From: a virus
Length of the DNA: 28,095 bases
Direction: 5' to 3' (one strand)
IMG/VR virus record: IMGVR_UViG_3300020202_000192
Coordinates: 1-28,095 of that record
The notes under the pieces were generated by a model. It did not search any database, was not told the origin of the DNA, and was given only the letters and a program-made list of their open reading frames with translations. A program made the translations under genes and the position numbers. Shown here in pieces: positions 1 through 6,675 of the stretch; position 1 is the first letter of the stretch; every line of letters starts with the position of its first letter.

Positions 1-149
1 CACATCTCCGCCACGATCTCCGCGATCACCTCGTCCTCGTCGCGGAAGTCCCGCGCGCAACCGGTGCCGCGACAGGCGAGGCAAACGCCTTCACCCGGCG
101 GCCCGTAGATCGACTCGCCGGAGCCGTCGCAGATTTCGCAGATGTCCAT
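1..149 (-). CDS. DnaJ-type zinc-finger mini-protein (partial)
   Basis: An ATG at 149 on the minus strand opens a frame that runs off the left edge of the window; 49 residues are visible and the C-terminus is missing. The N-terminus has two CxxCxGxG-like modules, CEICDGSG near residues 4-11 and CLACRGTG near residues 23-30. This is the zinc-binding pattern of the DnaJ central domain, which phages and bacteria often carry as stand-alone mini-proteins. An acidic stretch rich in D and E follows. No J domain is visible. It is transcribed away from the HTH regulator at 449, so the gap between them should hold divergent promoters. The zinc-finger pattern is clear, but the function (chaperone-like, nucleic-acid binding or other) is unknown. 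Confidence 0.7.
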   Translation of the reverse strand, partial: MDICEICDGSGESIYGPPGEGVCLACRGTGCARDFRDEDEVIAEIVAEM

Positions 150-343
150 GTCTCGACTCAGTGAAACGCGGGCGACGTTGCGCCGCGTGATGCGATGCGG
201 TAAAGACGCCGGCAGCAAGCACAGGGCAATGTGAACGCTACCGACGCCTGAGGTACGCCCCGAACTCCCGGGACGGATCCACCTGAGACGAGCCGCGCTG
301 CCACACGCGACTCAAAGCTCTGAACAAGCCGACAAAACCCGCT

Positions 344-398
344 GATCCATTTCCTGCCCGCGTCCTGCCAGGGACGCAGCCACCGCTGCTCAAGCGGT
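344..398. repeat. Intergenic motif copy 1: box plus hairpin
   Basis: GATCCATTTCC (344-354) is followed by CAGCC (377-381) and a hairpin with stem ACCGCT/AGCGGT (382-387 and 393-398) and loop GCTCA. The same two elements in the same order occur upstream of the next operon at 1331-1411. The hairpin ends about 50 bp before the HTH start codon at 449. It could be a shared regulatory element; the function is unknown. Confidence 0.5.
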
Positions 399-417
399 GC
401 GCAGCACATTGCCAGAC

Positions 418-434
418 TTAACCAGACTGGTCAA
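418..434. promoter_or_regulatory. Palindromic operator candidate
   Basis: TTAACCAGACTGGTCAA is a 17-bp odd-length palindrome with a perfect ACCAG/CTGGT core and 7 of 8 arm positions paired. A direct copy of CCAGACT sits 10 bp upstream (412-418). It lies 15 bp before the HTH start codon and overlaps a candidate minus-strand -35 box. This is where a phage repressor such as the adjacent HTH protein would be expected to bind. Binding is inferred. Confidence 0.45.
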
Positions 435-448
435 CGGGCATAACCAAT

Positions 449-838
449 ATGGCAAAAAGCTCAATGAATACGGCGTTAAAGACGAAGGACTGCTATAGCG
501 AGCCCCGGGTGTGGAGGGGGATCACGAGGCAGGCCAAAGAGAACTTCCTTGAAAATCTGAACAGGCTTTTCGACGGGACCGGTCTCAAGGACATTCGGCT
601 CGCCGAGGAGCTTGGCGTGGCGCCCGTTACTATCGGGCGATGGCGGCGCGGCGACCGGATCCCCAACTTCGAAAGCCTTGATAAGATTGCGGCCTACTTC
701 AAGTGCTCGGTCCAGGACCTCTTCTATGATCCGACCGACGCCAACACTAAATCCAAAGTTATTTCAATGGATCTAAACACCGCCCTGCGCGTCGTCGAAG
801 CGCACGCGCGCGCCGGCAAGGATTCCCTCAAGGACTAG
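449..838 (+). CDS. XRE-like HTH transcriptional regulator
   Basis: This 129-residue protein has a helix-turn-helix domain at roughly residues 48-92. The segment IRLAEELGVAPVTIGRWRRG is a typical XRE/Cro-CI recognition unit, followed by the expected helix ending in CSVQDLF. The N-terminal 45 residues are basic and the C-terminal 35 residues are short, with no LexA/CI-type peptidase domain. It could therefore be a Cro-like or compact repressor rather than a self-cleaving one. The ATG at 449 has no obvious Shine-Dalgarno sequence; a second in-frame ATG at 464 is possible. Codon use is less GC-rich than in the structural genes. Its position beside a palindromic operator candidate suggests autoregulation and control of the lysis/lysogeny decision, which is inferred. 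Confidence 0.75.
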   Translation: MAKSSMNTALKTKDCYSEPRVWRGITRQAKENFLENLNRLFDGTGLKDIRLAEELGVAPVTIGRWRRGDRIPNFESLDKIAAYFKCSVQDLFYDPTDANTKSKVISMDLNTALRVVEAHARAGKDSLKD

Positions 839-878
839 GCGACCCGTTCCGAAGCGGTCCCTAAACAGGGAGGACGCG

Positions 879-1283
879 ATGCGCGCAGCGGTGGTGGGTA
901 TGGCGATGGTGCTGGCGGCTTGCGGCGGGAAAGACGACAGCGACGACTCGTCGACACCGACCTATGATGTCTCCCGGATCAGCATGACGAGCGCCACGTG
1001 CTTCACGTTTAGCAGCACGTGCTCGATCATCCTTCGCGCGTCGTACTCCGACGGCAGCTCGGCCGCGCCAAGCGGATACGACCTCGTGCTGTCGGCGGCG
1101 CAGGGAACGGCGGCGCCGAAGGTGTGCGACGCCAGTAGCACGACGGCGCTCGCCCCCACCGGGCACCAGTACACCGAATTGCCGCTGTCGACGACATACG
1201 CTGTCCGCGCCTGCCTCTTCAATCGCGCGGCGAAGACGTACTCGGTTGGCGCAGAGACGACGTTCACCACGCCCGCGTCGTGA
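879..1283 (+). CDS. Small secreted lipoprotein
   Basis: The N-terminus is a short lipoprotein signal peptide: Arg2, a hydrophobic stretch, then the lipobox LAAC with the lipidated Cys at residue 15. GGKDDSDDSS follows, a flexible acidic linker. Gly at +2 would send it to the outer membrane under the E. coli rule. The remaining ~110 residues are Ser/Thr-rich and probably beta-rich, loosely fibronectin-like (a short TTYAVRACLFNRA segment and a terminal TFTTPAS); there is no firm family match. A Shine-Dalgarno GGGAGG precedes the start. A lipoprotein beside the regulator of a temperate phage could be a lysogenic conversion or superinfection-exclusion gene, but that is inference. A minus-strand frame covers the same bases and looks like a shadow. 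Confidence 0.65.
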   Translation: MRAAVVGMAMVLAACGGKDDSDDSSTPTYDVSRISMTSATCFTFSSTCSIILRASYSDGSSAAPSGYDLVLSAAQGTAAPKVCDASSTTALAPTGHQYTELPLSTTYAVRACLFNRAAKTYSVGAETTFTTPAS

Positions 1284-1330
1284 TGCGCCCTTGACTCGCC
1301 GCGCCGACCGGGCGTAGCGTCCGCGGTCGA

Positions 1331-1411
1331 GATCCATTTCCACACCCGACCCCGGCGTCCGCCTGCCACCGCGGCGACGGGGTTCCGCCCCAGCCTCCGC
1401 TGCTCGAGCGG
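1331..1411. repeat. Intergenic motif copy 2: box plus hairpin
   Basis: GATCCATTTCC (1331-1341) is repeated exactly from 344-354. CAGCC (1391-1395) and the hairpin CCGCT-GCTCG-AGCGG (1397-1411) follow, matching the copy at 377-398 except for a loop base and the outermost pair. The spacing between the two parts is 27 bp longer than in copy 1. It lies just upstream of the replication operon start at 1438. Function unknown. Confidence 0.5.
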
Positions 1412-1437
1412 CTTCACGCAATCGCGATGGAGCTGCG

Positions 1438-2337
1438 ATGGCAGGCATTAAGGCCGAGGACTCCCTATATAGCGATCCGCGCTTCCGCCTCCTCGTGCGC
1501 CGGCTTGGCGACGAGGAGAAGGCGGTGGGCAAGCTCGTCCAGTTCTGGTCACTCGCCCAAAAACACTGGGGCAACGAGAAGGAACTGGTGCCCGAGCACG
1601 AGTTCGCGCAGGGTGATTGGGAGATCCTCCTCGACGTTGGTTTGGCCGAACGCCGCCCCACCGGCATCTATGCCCGGGGCGCCGAGAAGCGCTTCAAGTG
1701 GTACCTCGACCTTTGTCGCAACAGCCGCAAGATCGCGGCGGCGCGACGCGAGCGGGCCGAACAGCGCCTGGACTCCGCGGGCGATCCAGATGGCAGTCCA
1801 GATGGACATCCATCCGGTCTCATAAAACGCGAGAAACACGCTCAGGAGCGTAAGGATCGAGTCCATACGGACTCCACACGGACTCCGGATGGAGATCCAA
1901 TTGGGGGTCCCTCCTTACTCCTTACTCCTTCTTCCTCTCTATCTAAGACACCACTAGTCGCCGATGTGTCCGACGACGAGGCCAAGCGCCTCCCCGTCCG
2001 CACGCTCGCCAAGCTCTGGAACGAGCTCAAGCACCCGACGATGCCCGTCGTGGACGTCGCCAAGCTCAGCTCGGCGTCGCCGCGCTACCGCTTCGCGCGC
2101 CAGCGGCTCGTCGAGAACCCCGACCTCGCCTACTGGCGGTCGGTGATCGAGCGCATCGCCAAGTCGCGCTTCTGTCGCGGCGAGAACCCGCGCGGGTGGA
2201 CGGCGGACTTCGCGTTCCTCGTCCGTGCGGAGACGCACGTGAAGGCGATGGAGGGCAAGTACGACGACCGGCCCGACCCGAAGGCAACACCGCGGGAGCA
2301 GCCGCTCTCGCTCGAGCAACTGGAGGCGATGTCGTGA
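1438..2337 (+). CDS. Phage replication initiation / replisome-organiser-like protein
   Basis: This 299-residue protein precedes and overlaps the helicase gene. Its N-terminal ~110 residues (starting MAGIKAEDSLYSDPRFRLL) have the alpha-helical, winged-helix-like character of phage primosomal and helicase-loader proteins. A low-complexity hydrophilic linker rich in Asp, Gly, Ser and Pro spans about residues 120-180. A C-terminal helical domain then ends in an ENPRGWTADFAFLV segment, typical of phage O/gp18/DnaT-like proteins near DnaB. By analogy it would bind the phage origin and load the helicase. The origin is often inside such genes, but I see no clear iterons. The function is inferred from the shape and the neighbour rather than from a catalytic motif. 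Confidence 0.65.
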   Translation: MAGIKAEDSLYSDPRFRLLVRRLGDEEKAVGKLVQFWSLAQKHWGNEKELVPEHEFAQGDWEILLDVGLAERRPTGIYARGAEKRFKWYLDLCRNSRKIAAARRERAEQRLDSAGDPDGSPDGHPSGLIKREKHAQERKDRVHTDSTRTPDGDPIGGPSLLLTPSSSLSKTPLVADVSDDEAKRLPVRTLAKLWNELKHPTMPVVDVAKLSSASPRYRFARQRLVENPDLAYWRSVIERIAKSRFCRGENPRGWTADFAFLVRAETHVKAMEGKYDDRPDPKATPREQPLSLEQLEAMS

Positions 2338-3638
2338 GGGAACCGATCGAACCAGCCGAGCGCATCGTGATCGGCATGTCGCTCACCGATCGCCGCGTCT
2401 TCGAGCAGGCGATCGCGGCGGGGATCAACGAGGCGTGCTTCACCGGCGAGCCGGCGACGCTCGTCTGGGCGGCGATGGTGGCGCTCGACCGCGCAGGCGT
2501 GAACCCCGACATGGTGACGGTGCGCGGCAAGCTCGCGACCTACGACGCCACGATGTGGCTCGTCACCGTCGTCGAGGAGGCGCCGGTCGCGATCAACCCG
2601 CAGATGTACATCGCGGCGCTCCTCAACGCGCGCTGGGCACGAAACGTCCATCGCGTGCTCGCGGAGATCGCGCCGAAGGTCAGCGTGCAGTTCGACCCGT
2701 TCCAGGACGTCGAGCCGCTGCGCGCCCTCGTCGGCCAGGTTCTCGAGGCGGTCATGAGCGGGCCGAAGCAGGCGGAAGAGCGCTTCACCGAAGAGCTCGT
2801 CCCGCGCGTGCTCGACTCGGTCGACAAGCGCATCGAGGACCGCCGCGACGGCAAGCGCCGCGGCATCACGACGGGGCTGAAGAACCTCGACCTGCTGCTC
2901 GGCGGCGGTCTGCGTCCCGGCGCGATGTACTGCGTCGCAGCACGCCCCGGGCAGGGCAAGACCACGTTCGCCGTCTCGGCGGCGATGGCCGCGGCAGCGG
3001 AGAAGGCGACCGTCGGTTTCTACTCGGTGGAGCAGCTGGACGAGGAGCTGACGCAAAAGCTGATCAGCAATGCCGCGCGCGTTCTCGGCACGCGTCTGGA
3101 CAGCGGCAACCTCGACGAGGCCGAGCTCGACCAGGTGATCGCCGGCGCGAAGGAGACGATCCGTCGGCGGATCTACATGGCGGAGGGCTTCAACGCGTCG
3201 ACCGAGCGCTTGGTTGCGTCGATGCGTCGCATGCGCCGTCGCGGGCAGCTCGACGTCGCGGTGGTGGACTACATCCAGCGCCTGACCCTCGCCGGCGAGA
3301 AGCACGAGAACCGCCAGGCGGCGATCGCGAACATCAGCCGGCAGCTGAAGCAGCTGGCGATGGAGCTTCACATCCCGATCCTCGTCTTGGCGCAGCTCAA
3401 CCGCGAGGCGGCGAAGCTTCCGGGCTCGGCCGACATCCAGCACATCAAAGACTCGGGCGCGATCGAGCAGGACGCCGACGTCGTCGTCGTGATCAACGTC
3501 GAGGGCGAGCAGTCGTTCCTCGACGTGCGAAAGAACCGCCACGGTCACACCGGCCGGCTGCTCGTGAAGCGCGAGCTCGCGGTGAACCTGTTCTCGGACG
3601 AGCACATCGCAGCGCCCTACGGCGTGGAGGACGTGTGA
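2334..3638 (+). CDS. DnaB-type replicative DNA helicase
   Basis: A 434-residue hexameric helicase of the DnaB/RecA-fold family. Visible motifs are: Walker A in ARPGQGKTTF with Lys209; the catalytic E-containing FYSVEQ segment; Walker B in VAVVDYIQRL with Asp312; the H4-like LAQLNRE; the H/R segment DSGAIEQDADVV; and a basic KNRHGHTG near the C-terminus that matches the arginine-finger region. The N-terminal ~150 residues correspond to the DnaB N-terminal domain. The start is the GTG at 2334, which overlaps the upstream stop as GTGA and has GGAGG at 2322-2326. An in-frame extension further upstream is only a shadow of the previous gene. It unwinds the replication fork and needs the upstream loader-like protein. 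Confidence 0.93.
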   Translation: MREPIEPAERIVIGMSLTDRRVFEQAIAAGINEACFTGEPATLVWAAMVALDRAGVNPDMVTVRGKLATYDATMWLVTVVEEAPVAINPQMYIAALLNARWARNVHRVLAEIAPKVSVQFDPFQDVEPLRALVGQVLEAVMSGPKQAEERFTEELVPRVLDSVDKRIEDRRDGKRRGITTGLKNLDLLLGGGLRPGAMYCVAARPGQGKTTFAVSAAMAAAAEKATVGFYSVEQLDEELTQKLISNAARVLGTRLDSGNLDEAELDQVIAGAKETIRRRIYMAEGFNASTERLVASMRRMRRRGQLDVAVVDYIQRLTLAGEKHENRQAAIANISRQLKQLAMELHIPILVLAQLNREAAKLPGSADIQHIKDSGAIEQDADVVVVINVEGEQSFLDVRKNRHGHTGRLLVKRELAVNLFSDEHIAAPYGVEDV

Positions 3639-3781
3639 ACCTCAAGTGGCTCATGGTGCTTTGCTGCGCCTGGAACATCTGCCTCGTCGCGGCCGCAACG
3701 CTGCTCATCATCGTGCGCAGCGAGCCGTGGTGGGTGCTGTTCCCGATCTTTTGCTCGACGTGGCCGGAGGGAAACTCGTGA
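3635..3781 (+). CDS. 48-aa single-pass membrane peptide
   Basis: A GTG at 3635 overlaps the helicase stop as GTGA and is preceded by GGAGG (3626-3630). The frame encodes 48 residues. A hydrophobic segment at about residues 4-27 includes CLVAAATLLIIV, followed by the aromatic-rich SEPWWVLFPIF. The next gene begins at its stop codon in the same overlapping way. The tight coupling and good Shine-Dalgarno support translation despite its size. I do not recognise the family. It sits in a replication operon, where small membrane proteins sometimes tether replication complexes or alter host membranes, but nothing here shows that. Confidence 0.65.
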   Translation: MNLKWLMVLCCAWNICLVAAATLLIIVRSEPWWVLFPIFCSTWPEGNS

Positions 3782-4131
3782 AGGTGAGCGAGAAGCAAAT
3801 CCAGGACGCGATCGTCGCGTGGCTCGAGGCCGAGGGCTACGTCGTGTGGCGTTGCAGCCTCGGCGGCGTGCTCGTGCGCAACAAGGGCGGGCGCGTCTTC
3901 GCGAAGAACCCGATGAAGGGCTACCCCGACCTCGGGACGACGCACCGCAAGCACCGCGGCCGGCTCGTCGCCATCGAGGTCAAGACACCCGACGGCGTGA
4001 TCTCGCCCGAGCAGCACGCGTGGCACGCGAAGCTACGCGCCGAAGGAGCCCTCGTCATCGTCGCGACGTCGGTCGAGGACGTCCGCAAGGCGCTCACTCC
4101 CCAGAACCACCCTGGCGAGGCGACGGGCTGA
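3778..4131 (+). CDS. VRR-NUC domain nuclease
   Basis: A 117-residue protein that is essentially one VRR-NUC (PD-(D/E)XK superfamily) domain. It has an N-terminal helix (SEKQIQDAIVAWLEAEGY), then KGYPDL with Asp51, then the IEVKTPDG strand carrying the Glu67-x-Lys69 pair, and the SPEQHAW motif typical of the family. Stand-alone phage VRR-NUC proteins are structure-specific nucleases, often proposed as Holliday-junction or flap resolvases in replication. The GTG start at 3778 overlaps the previous stop as GTGA and has GGAGGG at 3766-3771. This start is preferred over an upstream ATG inside the membrane-peptide gene. It closes the replication operon. Confidence 0.88.
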   Translation: MKVSEKQIQDAIVAWLEAEGYVVWRCSLGGVLVRNKGGRVFAKNPMKGYPDLGTTHRKHRGRLVAIEVKTPDGVISPEQHAWHAKLRAEGALVIVATSVEDVRKALTPQNHPGEATG

Positions 4132-4261
4132 CCCGATCTCGAAACGGGAGCGGCCCGCAGTCGAGCGGAAGGGGCGCCAGGAGCGCCGCAGACGGGGCGG
4201 GAAACCCGAGACACCGAACGGCACACGAAACGCAACAGCGAGCGCGAGAGGTGGCGTAAAA

Positions 4262-4579
4262 ATGAAAACTAACGCCGAATATCAATCGACAACCGAGAAT
4301 AACGCTGGCACCCTCGCCGAGTGCATCGACGCCTTGCGTCGCCAGATAGAGGCACTGACGGCCCGGGTCGATCGGCTCCTTGCCAATCGAACAGGCGAAG
4401 ATGCGGTCCTGACGCCCGAAGAGCTCGCGAAAGCGCTCGACGTCTCCCCGATGACGATCTGGCGTTGGAGCAAGCTCGGGATGCCGCGGCTCACGAAAGG
4501 TGGAGCCGTCGTCAGGTACCGCTACGGTGAAGTGCTCGCGTGGCTCCGGGTCAACAAACCCAGGAGAAAGCCACGATGA
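4262..4579 (+). CDS. Excisionase-like HTH protein
   Basis: A 105-residue protein. Residues ~1-45 are polar with a short heptad-like helix (LRRQIEALTARVDRLL) that could dimerise. Residues ~50-100 form a MerR-like HTH_17 domain: LTPEELAKALDVSPMTIWRW, then KLGMPRLTKGGAVVRY with the wing, then a final helix AWLRVNK. This is the usual fold of phage excisionases (Xis) and recombination directionality factors. It overlaps the integrase start as ATGA, so the two would be co-translated. The first ~60 bases are clearly AT-richer than the surroundings. Xis is the best guess from fold and position; a plain transcription factor is the alternative. Confidence 0.72.
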   Translation: MKTNAEYQSTTENNAGTLAECIDALRRQIEALTARVDRLLANRTGEDAVLTPEELAKALDVSPMTIWRWSKLGMPRLTKGGAVVRYRYGEVLAWLRVNKPRRKPR

Positions 4580-5760
4580 GCGTCAAGAAGATCAAGTCAG
4601 GAAAATGGCAGGTCCGCTGGCGAGACGCAGCGGGCGTGCAGAGAGCACGAAACCACGACACGAAAGACGCCGCGCTCGACTTCAACTCGAAGCTCGACGC
4701 GGCACGACGCGGCTTCGCACCGGAACCGGAAGCAGCGGTCGTCACCGGACGGCCGCAGACATTCAGGGAGGTGGTCGAGGCCTTCAAGCGGCGGCGCTAC
4801 CCGGCCGTTCAGGCCTCGACCGTCGAGCACTACGACAAGCTCTTCCGTCTGCACATCGAGCCGTCCCCGCTCATGCCACTTCGCATCACGGATGTCACGC
4901 CCGACTCCATCGACGACTGGCTCGACTGGCTCATCGCCAGGAAGGACGCGCACGGCAAGGGCGCCCTGAGGACGAGCTTCCGCCAGGAGATGCTCCTGCT
5001 CAGCGCCGTCCTCAACGACTACGCCGAGTACAACGAGAAGTGGACGTCGCCCATCAAGCGGCGCCACCGAAAGAGACTGCGCGTCGGACCCAAGCGCGCA
5101 CGCAGCCTCGACATGAGCCCCGAAGAGTTCGTCCTCATGGAGACCTGGCTGCGCCGGCTCGACTACCACCGCCGGGGGCACATCCTCGCAGCCCTTGCGA
5201 CCGTGCAGTTCCGGCAGAGCCTCCGTATCTCGGAGCCGGCGGCCCTCACCTGGAAGAACGTCCGGTTCGATTGGGCGAAGCCCGAGAAGAGCCGGCTCGT
5301 GTTCGACCAGCACGTGATCTACATGCGCAAGGCGCCGTCCTTCATCGCCCCGGGCGTGAAGAACGACGCCATGAAGGAGCAGCCGATGCTCCCCGAGACC
5401 TTCATGGCGCTTGCCGACCTCTGGTCACCAACCGCACGAGGCCTCGTCTTCCCCGACGACGACGGGCAGTTCTTCAAGTACCGCGAGGTCCAGCACGCCT
5501 ACGGCCTCGCCTTGAAGAGGGCCGGCCTCCCCTACTCGGCGACCCACTTCCTACGCCACGGCGGGACGAGGACGGTCTTCGAGGAGACCGGGGGCGACCG
5601 GGACATCGCCGCCCAGCAGCTCGGCAACCGCGACGACCGCTCCGTTGCCACCTACGCCGTCCGAAGCGCCGCCGCCTTCACGGCCTACGCCGCCGGCAAA
5701 TGGGACGAGAGTGCATCGCGGAGTGCATTCGAGAGGTGCAGGGTCAAGCTTCTGAAGTAG
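4576..5760 (+). CDS. int: Tyrosine recombinase / phage integrase
   Basis: A 394-residue integrase with an N-terminal arm-binding region (a GKWQVRWRDAAGVQR beta segment), a SAM-like core-binding domain at about residues 60-170, and a catalytic domain from about 180. Visible catalytic residues are Arg217 in SLRISEPAALTW, His324 and Arg327 in THFLRHGG, and the nucleophile Tyr360 in SVATYAV. The residue that is usually a second His/Trp (LGH) is Asn351 in LGNRD. The ATG at 4576 is chosen because of AGGAGA at 4562-4567 and the ATGA overlap with the Xis-like gene. A second ATG at 4540 would lie inside that gene. It would catalyse site-specific integration and excision, with attP expected nearby. Confidence 0.93.
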   Translation: MSVKKIKSGKWQVRWRDAAGVQRARNHDTKDAALDFNSKLDAARRGFAPEPEAAVVTGRPQTFREVVEAFKRRRYPAVQASTVEHYDKLFRLHIEPSPLMPLRITDVTPDSIDDWLDWLIARKDAHGKGALRTSFRQEMLLLSAVLNDYAEYNEKWTSPIKRRHRKRLRVGPKRARSLDMSPEEFVLMETWLRRLDYHRRGHILAALATVQFRQSLRISEPAALTWKNVRFDWAKPEKSRLVFDQHVIYMRKAPSFIAPGVKNDAMKEQPMLPETFMALADLWSPTARGLVFPDDDGQFFKYREVQHAYGLALKRAGLPYSATHFLRHGGTRTVFEETGGDRDIAAQQLGNRDDRSVATYAVRSAAAFTAYAAGKWDESASRSAFERCRVKLLK

Positions 5761-5937
5761 ATACGGGTGGTTACGGTGATTTGGTGGGGGTTGGGTGATT
5801 CGTTTGCGCCCAATCAGGAACCGACGCCGTTTCCAGCGGATACCTTGAGCCCCAACGACTCCACGCCACGCGAGCACTACCACCGGATACCAACGCATCC
5901 TTACCAACACCGTGGATGTGCATCGTCATGTGCATCG
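5711..5937 (+). repeat. GTGCATCG direct repeats (candidate integrase arm sites)
   Basis: GTGCATCGCG occurs exactly at 5711-5720 and 5930-5939. GTGCATCG is also at 5918-5925, and a GTGCATTCG variant is at 5723-5731. The 5916-5937 pair is a tandem ATGTGCATCG with a 12-bp period. Short directly repeated sites around the 3' end of int are typical arm-type binding sites for tyrosine recombinases. The first two lie inside the int coding end. Confidence 0.4.
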
Positions 5938-5943
5938 CGTTGA

Positions 5944-5973
5944 GGGGGGACAGATCGAACCGTTTGTCCCCCC
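5944..5973. terminator. Perfect 9-bp inverted repeat, possible terminator
   Basis: GGGGGGACA (5944-5952) and TGTCCCCCC (5965-5973) form a perfect nine-base-pair stem with a 12-nt loop. It lies 183 bp after the int stop and between convergent genes, where a two-way terminator would make sense. There is no T-run on either side, so it is not a classical intrinsic terminator. A recombination or protein-binding site is an equal alternative. Confidence 0.4.
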
Positions 5974-6022
5974 TAATCACTAGTCGGTTGGGACGGGTGA
6001 GTGTCCGGGGGTCCTAGAGTTT

Positions 6023-6041
6023 TTTGTACCCGTTTGTACCC
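6023..6041. repeat. Tandem TTTGTACCC
   Basis: TTTGTACCC is repeated at 6023-6031 and 6033-6041, a 10-bp period of about one helical turn, each copy holding a GTAC centre. It directly follows the T-run at 6020-6025. It could be a binding site for a dimeric or cooperative protein. Function unknown. Confidence 0.35.
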
Positions 6042-6285
6042 ATCGTCTATGGGGGGAATGCTCTCGCGTTGACGTCGCGCCTTGACCGTGCTCGAGCCGC
6101 TATCGCATGCTCGCAGAACGTTCCATGCGCACTGTTCAGAGTCCGAAACCGTCTTGGCCGTCGCCTCTACGGGGTGGCGGGTCTTTACGCGCTGTCGGAG
6201 CCGGGGCATGCTGGACGTACTCCAGATGCTTTGGGGAAAGCTTCATCAGCGACGCGCCGCCAGCCTCGCCGGGGATGGCGGAGTT

Positions 6286-6675
6286 TCAGCGCGGTAGCTG
6301 CCAGTGGACGTAGTCGCGCATCTTCCAGTCCCCGCCCCACTCGAGCTTCACGCCTAGATCAGCCGCGATCCCTCTCACCACCGCCGCCAGCCTCACGAAC
6401 CCCGCCGTGTCCTTCCAGTCGATGACGCGCTTGCCGGTCTTGGCGCTCACCTTGAGCGGGGCCGCGTCCACCGCGGTCGACGGGATCGTGTTGTGCCGCG
6501 ACTTCGGCCACGGCAATTGCGAGAGCTTCGCCTCGTAGTGGGCGGTCTGATCCGCCTGGCCTCGATGCCCGCAAATGATCTGCACGTCGGCCACTTCGGC
6601 GACCGCCGTCCAGACGCGAACCAGGTCGTCGTGACAGGTGGCCAGGCGCCTGCGGGAAATCTCTGACATCGACAC
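6286..6675 (-). CDS. M15-family peptidoglycan peptidase (endolysin)
   Basis: A 129-residue single-domain peptidase of the M15 (VanY/L-alanyl-D-glutamate peptidase-like) family used by phages as an endolysin. The zinc ligands are visible as His61 in SRHN, Asp70 in STAVDAAPL and His124 in DYVHWQL, with Asp121 as the likely catalytic residue. GHRGQADQTAHYE near residues 36-48 is the expected upstream segment. No signal peptide or wall-binding domain is seen, so it would need a holin to reach peptidoglycan. The GTG at 6675 is preferred over the ATG at 6669 because AGGAG (6687-6683) is 7 nt upstream of it. It is the only complete minus-strand gene in the window. Confidence 0.9.
   Translation of the reverse strand: MSMSEISRRRLATCHDDLVRVWTAVAEVADVQIICGHRGQADQTAHYEAKLSQLPWPKSRHNTIPSTAVDAAPLKVSAKTGKRVIDWKDTAGFVRLAAVVRGIAADLGVKLEWGGDWKMRDYVHWQLPR

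Larger units (their letters stand above)
150..448. other. Divergent intergenic control region
   Basis: About 300 bp lie between the minus-strand zinc-finger gene and the plus-strand HTH gene. It holds a palindrome at 418-434, a direct repeat CCAGACT at 412-418 and 422-428, and a hairpin at 382-398. On the minus strand, TTGACC (434-429), a 17-nt spacer and CAATGT (411-406) make a weak sigma-70-like promoter candidate whose -35 lies inside the palindrome. An 83-codon minus-strand frame at 158-409 is open, but it is Arg-rich and lacks recognisable domains; I read it as non-coding. The layout resembles the immunity/control switch of a temperate phage, which is an inference. Confidence 0.5.
5761..6285. 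other. Gene-free region after integrase, attP candidate
   Basis: About 525 bp separate int from the convergent endolysin. I see no frame with convincing coding character. It contains the GTGCATCG repeats, a perfect 9-bp inverted repeat (5944-5973), and a six-T run at 6020-6025. That run follows a GC-rich stretch with a weak GGAC/GTCC stem. A tandem TTTGTACCC lies at 6023-6041. The left half is a plausible phage attachment site by position. The attachment core cannot be identified without the bacterial junction. No tRNA gene is visible in it. Confidence 0.5.

Noticed and set aside
158-409. Minus-strand 83-codon frame in the control region, with a segment resembling one in the minus-strand frame at 962-1417
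   Set aside because: The resemblance is explained by the duplicated DNA motif (344-398 and 1331-1411); neither frame has domains or a good Shine-Dalgarno, and the second one covers the lipoprotein gene.
2130-3605. A 491-codon minus-strand frame across the helicase gene
   Set aside because: It is an antisense shadow: the plus-strand helicase has all family motifs, and the minus-strand product is Arg/Leu/Val-rich without domains.
5944-5973. Hairpin with a TTCGATC-like loop on the minus strand, considered as a tRNA fragment at an attachment site
   Set aside because: The flanking bases do not complete a T stem or acceptor stem, so no tRNA end can be supported.
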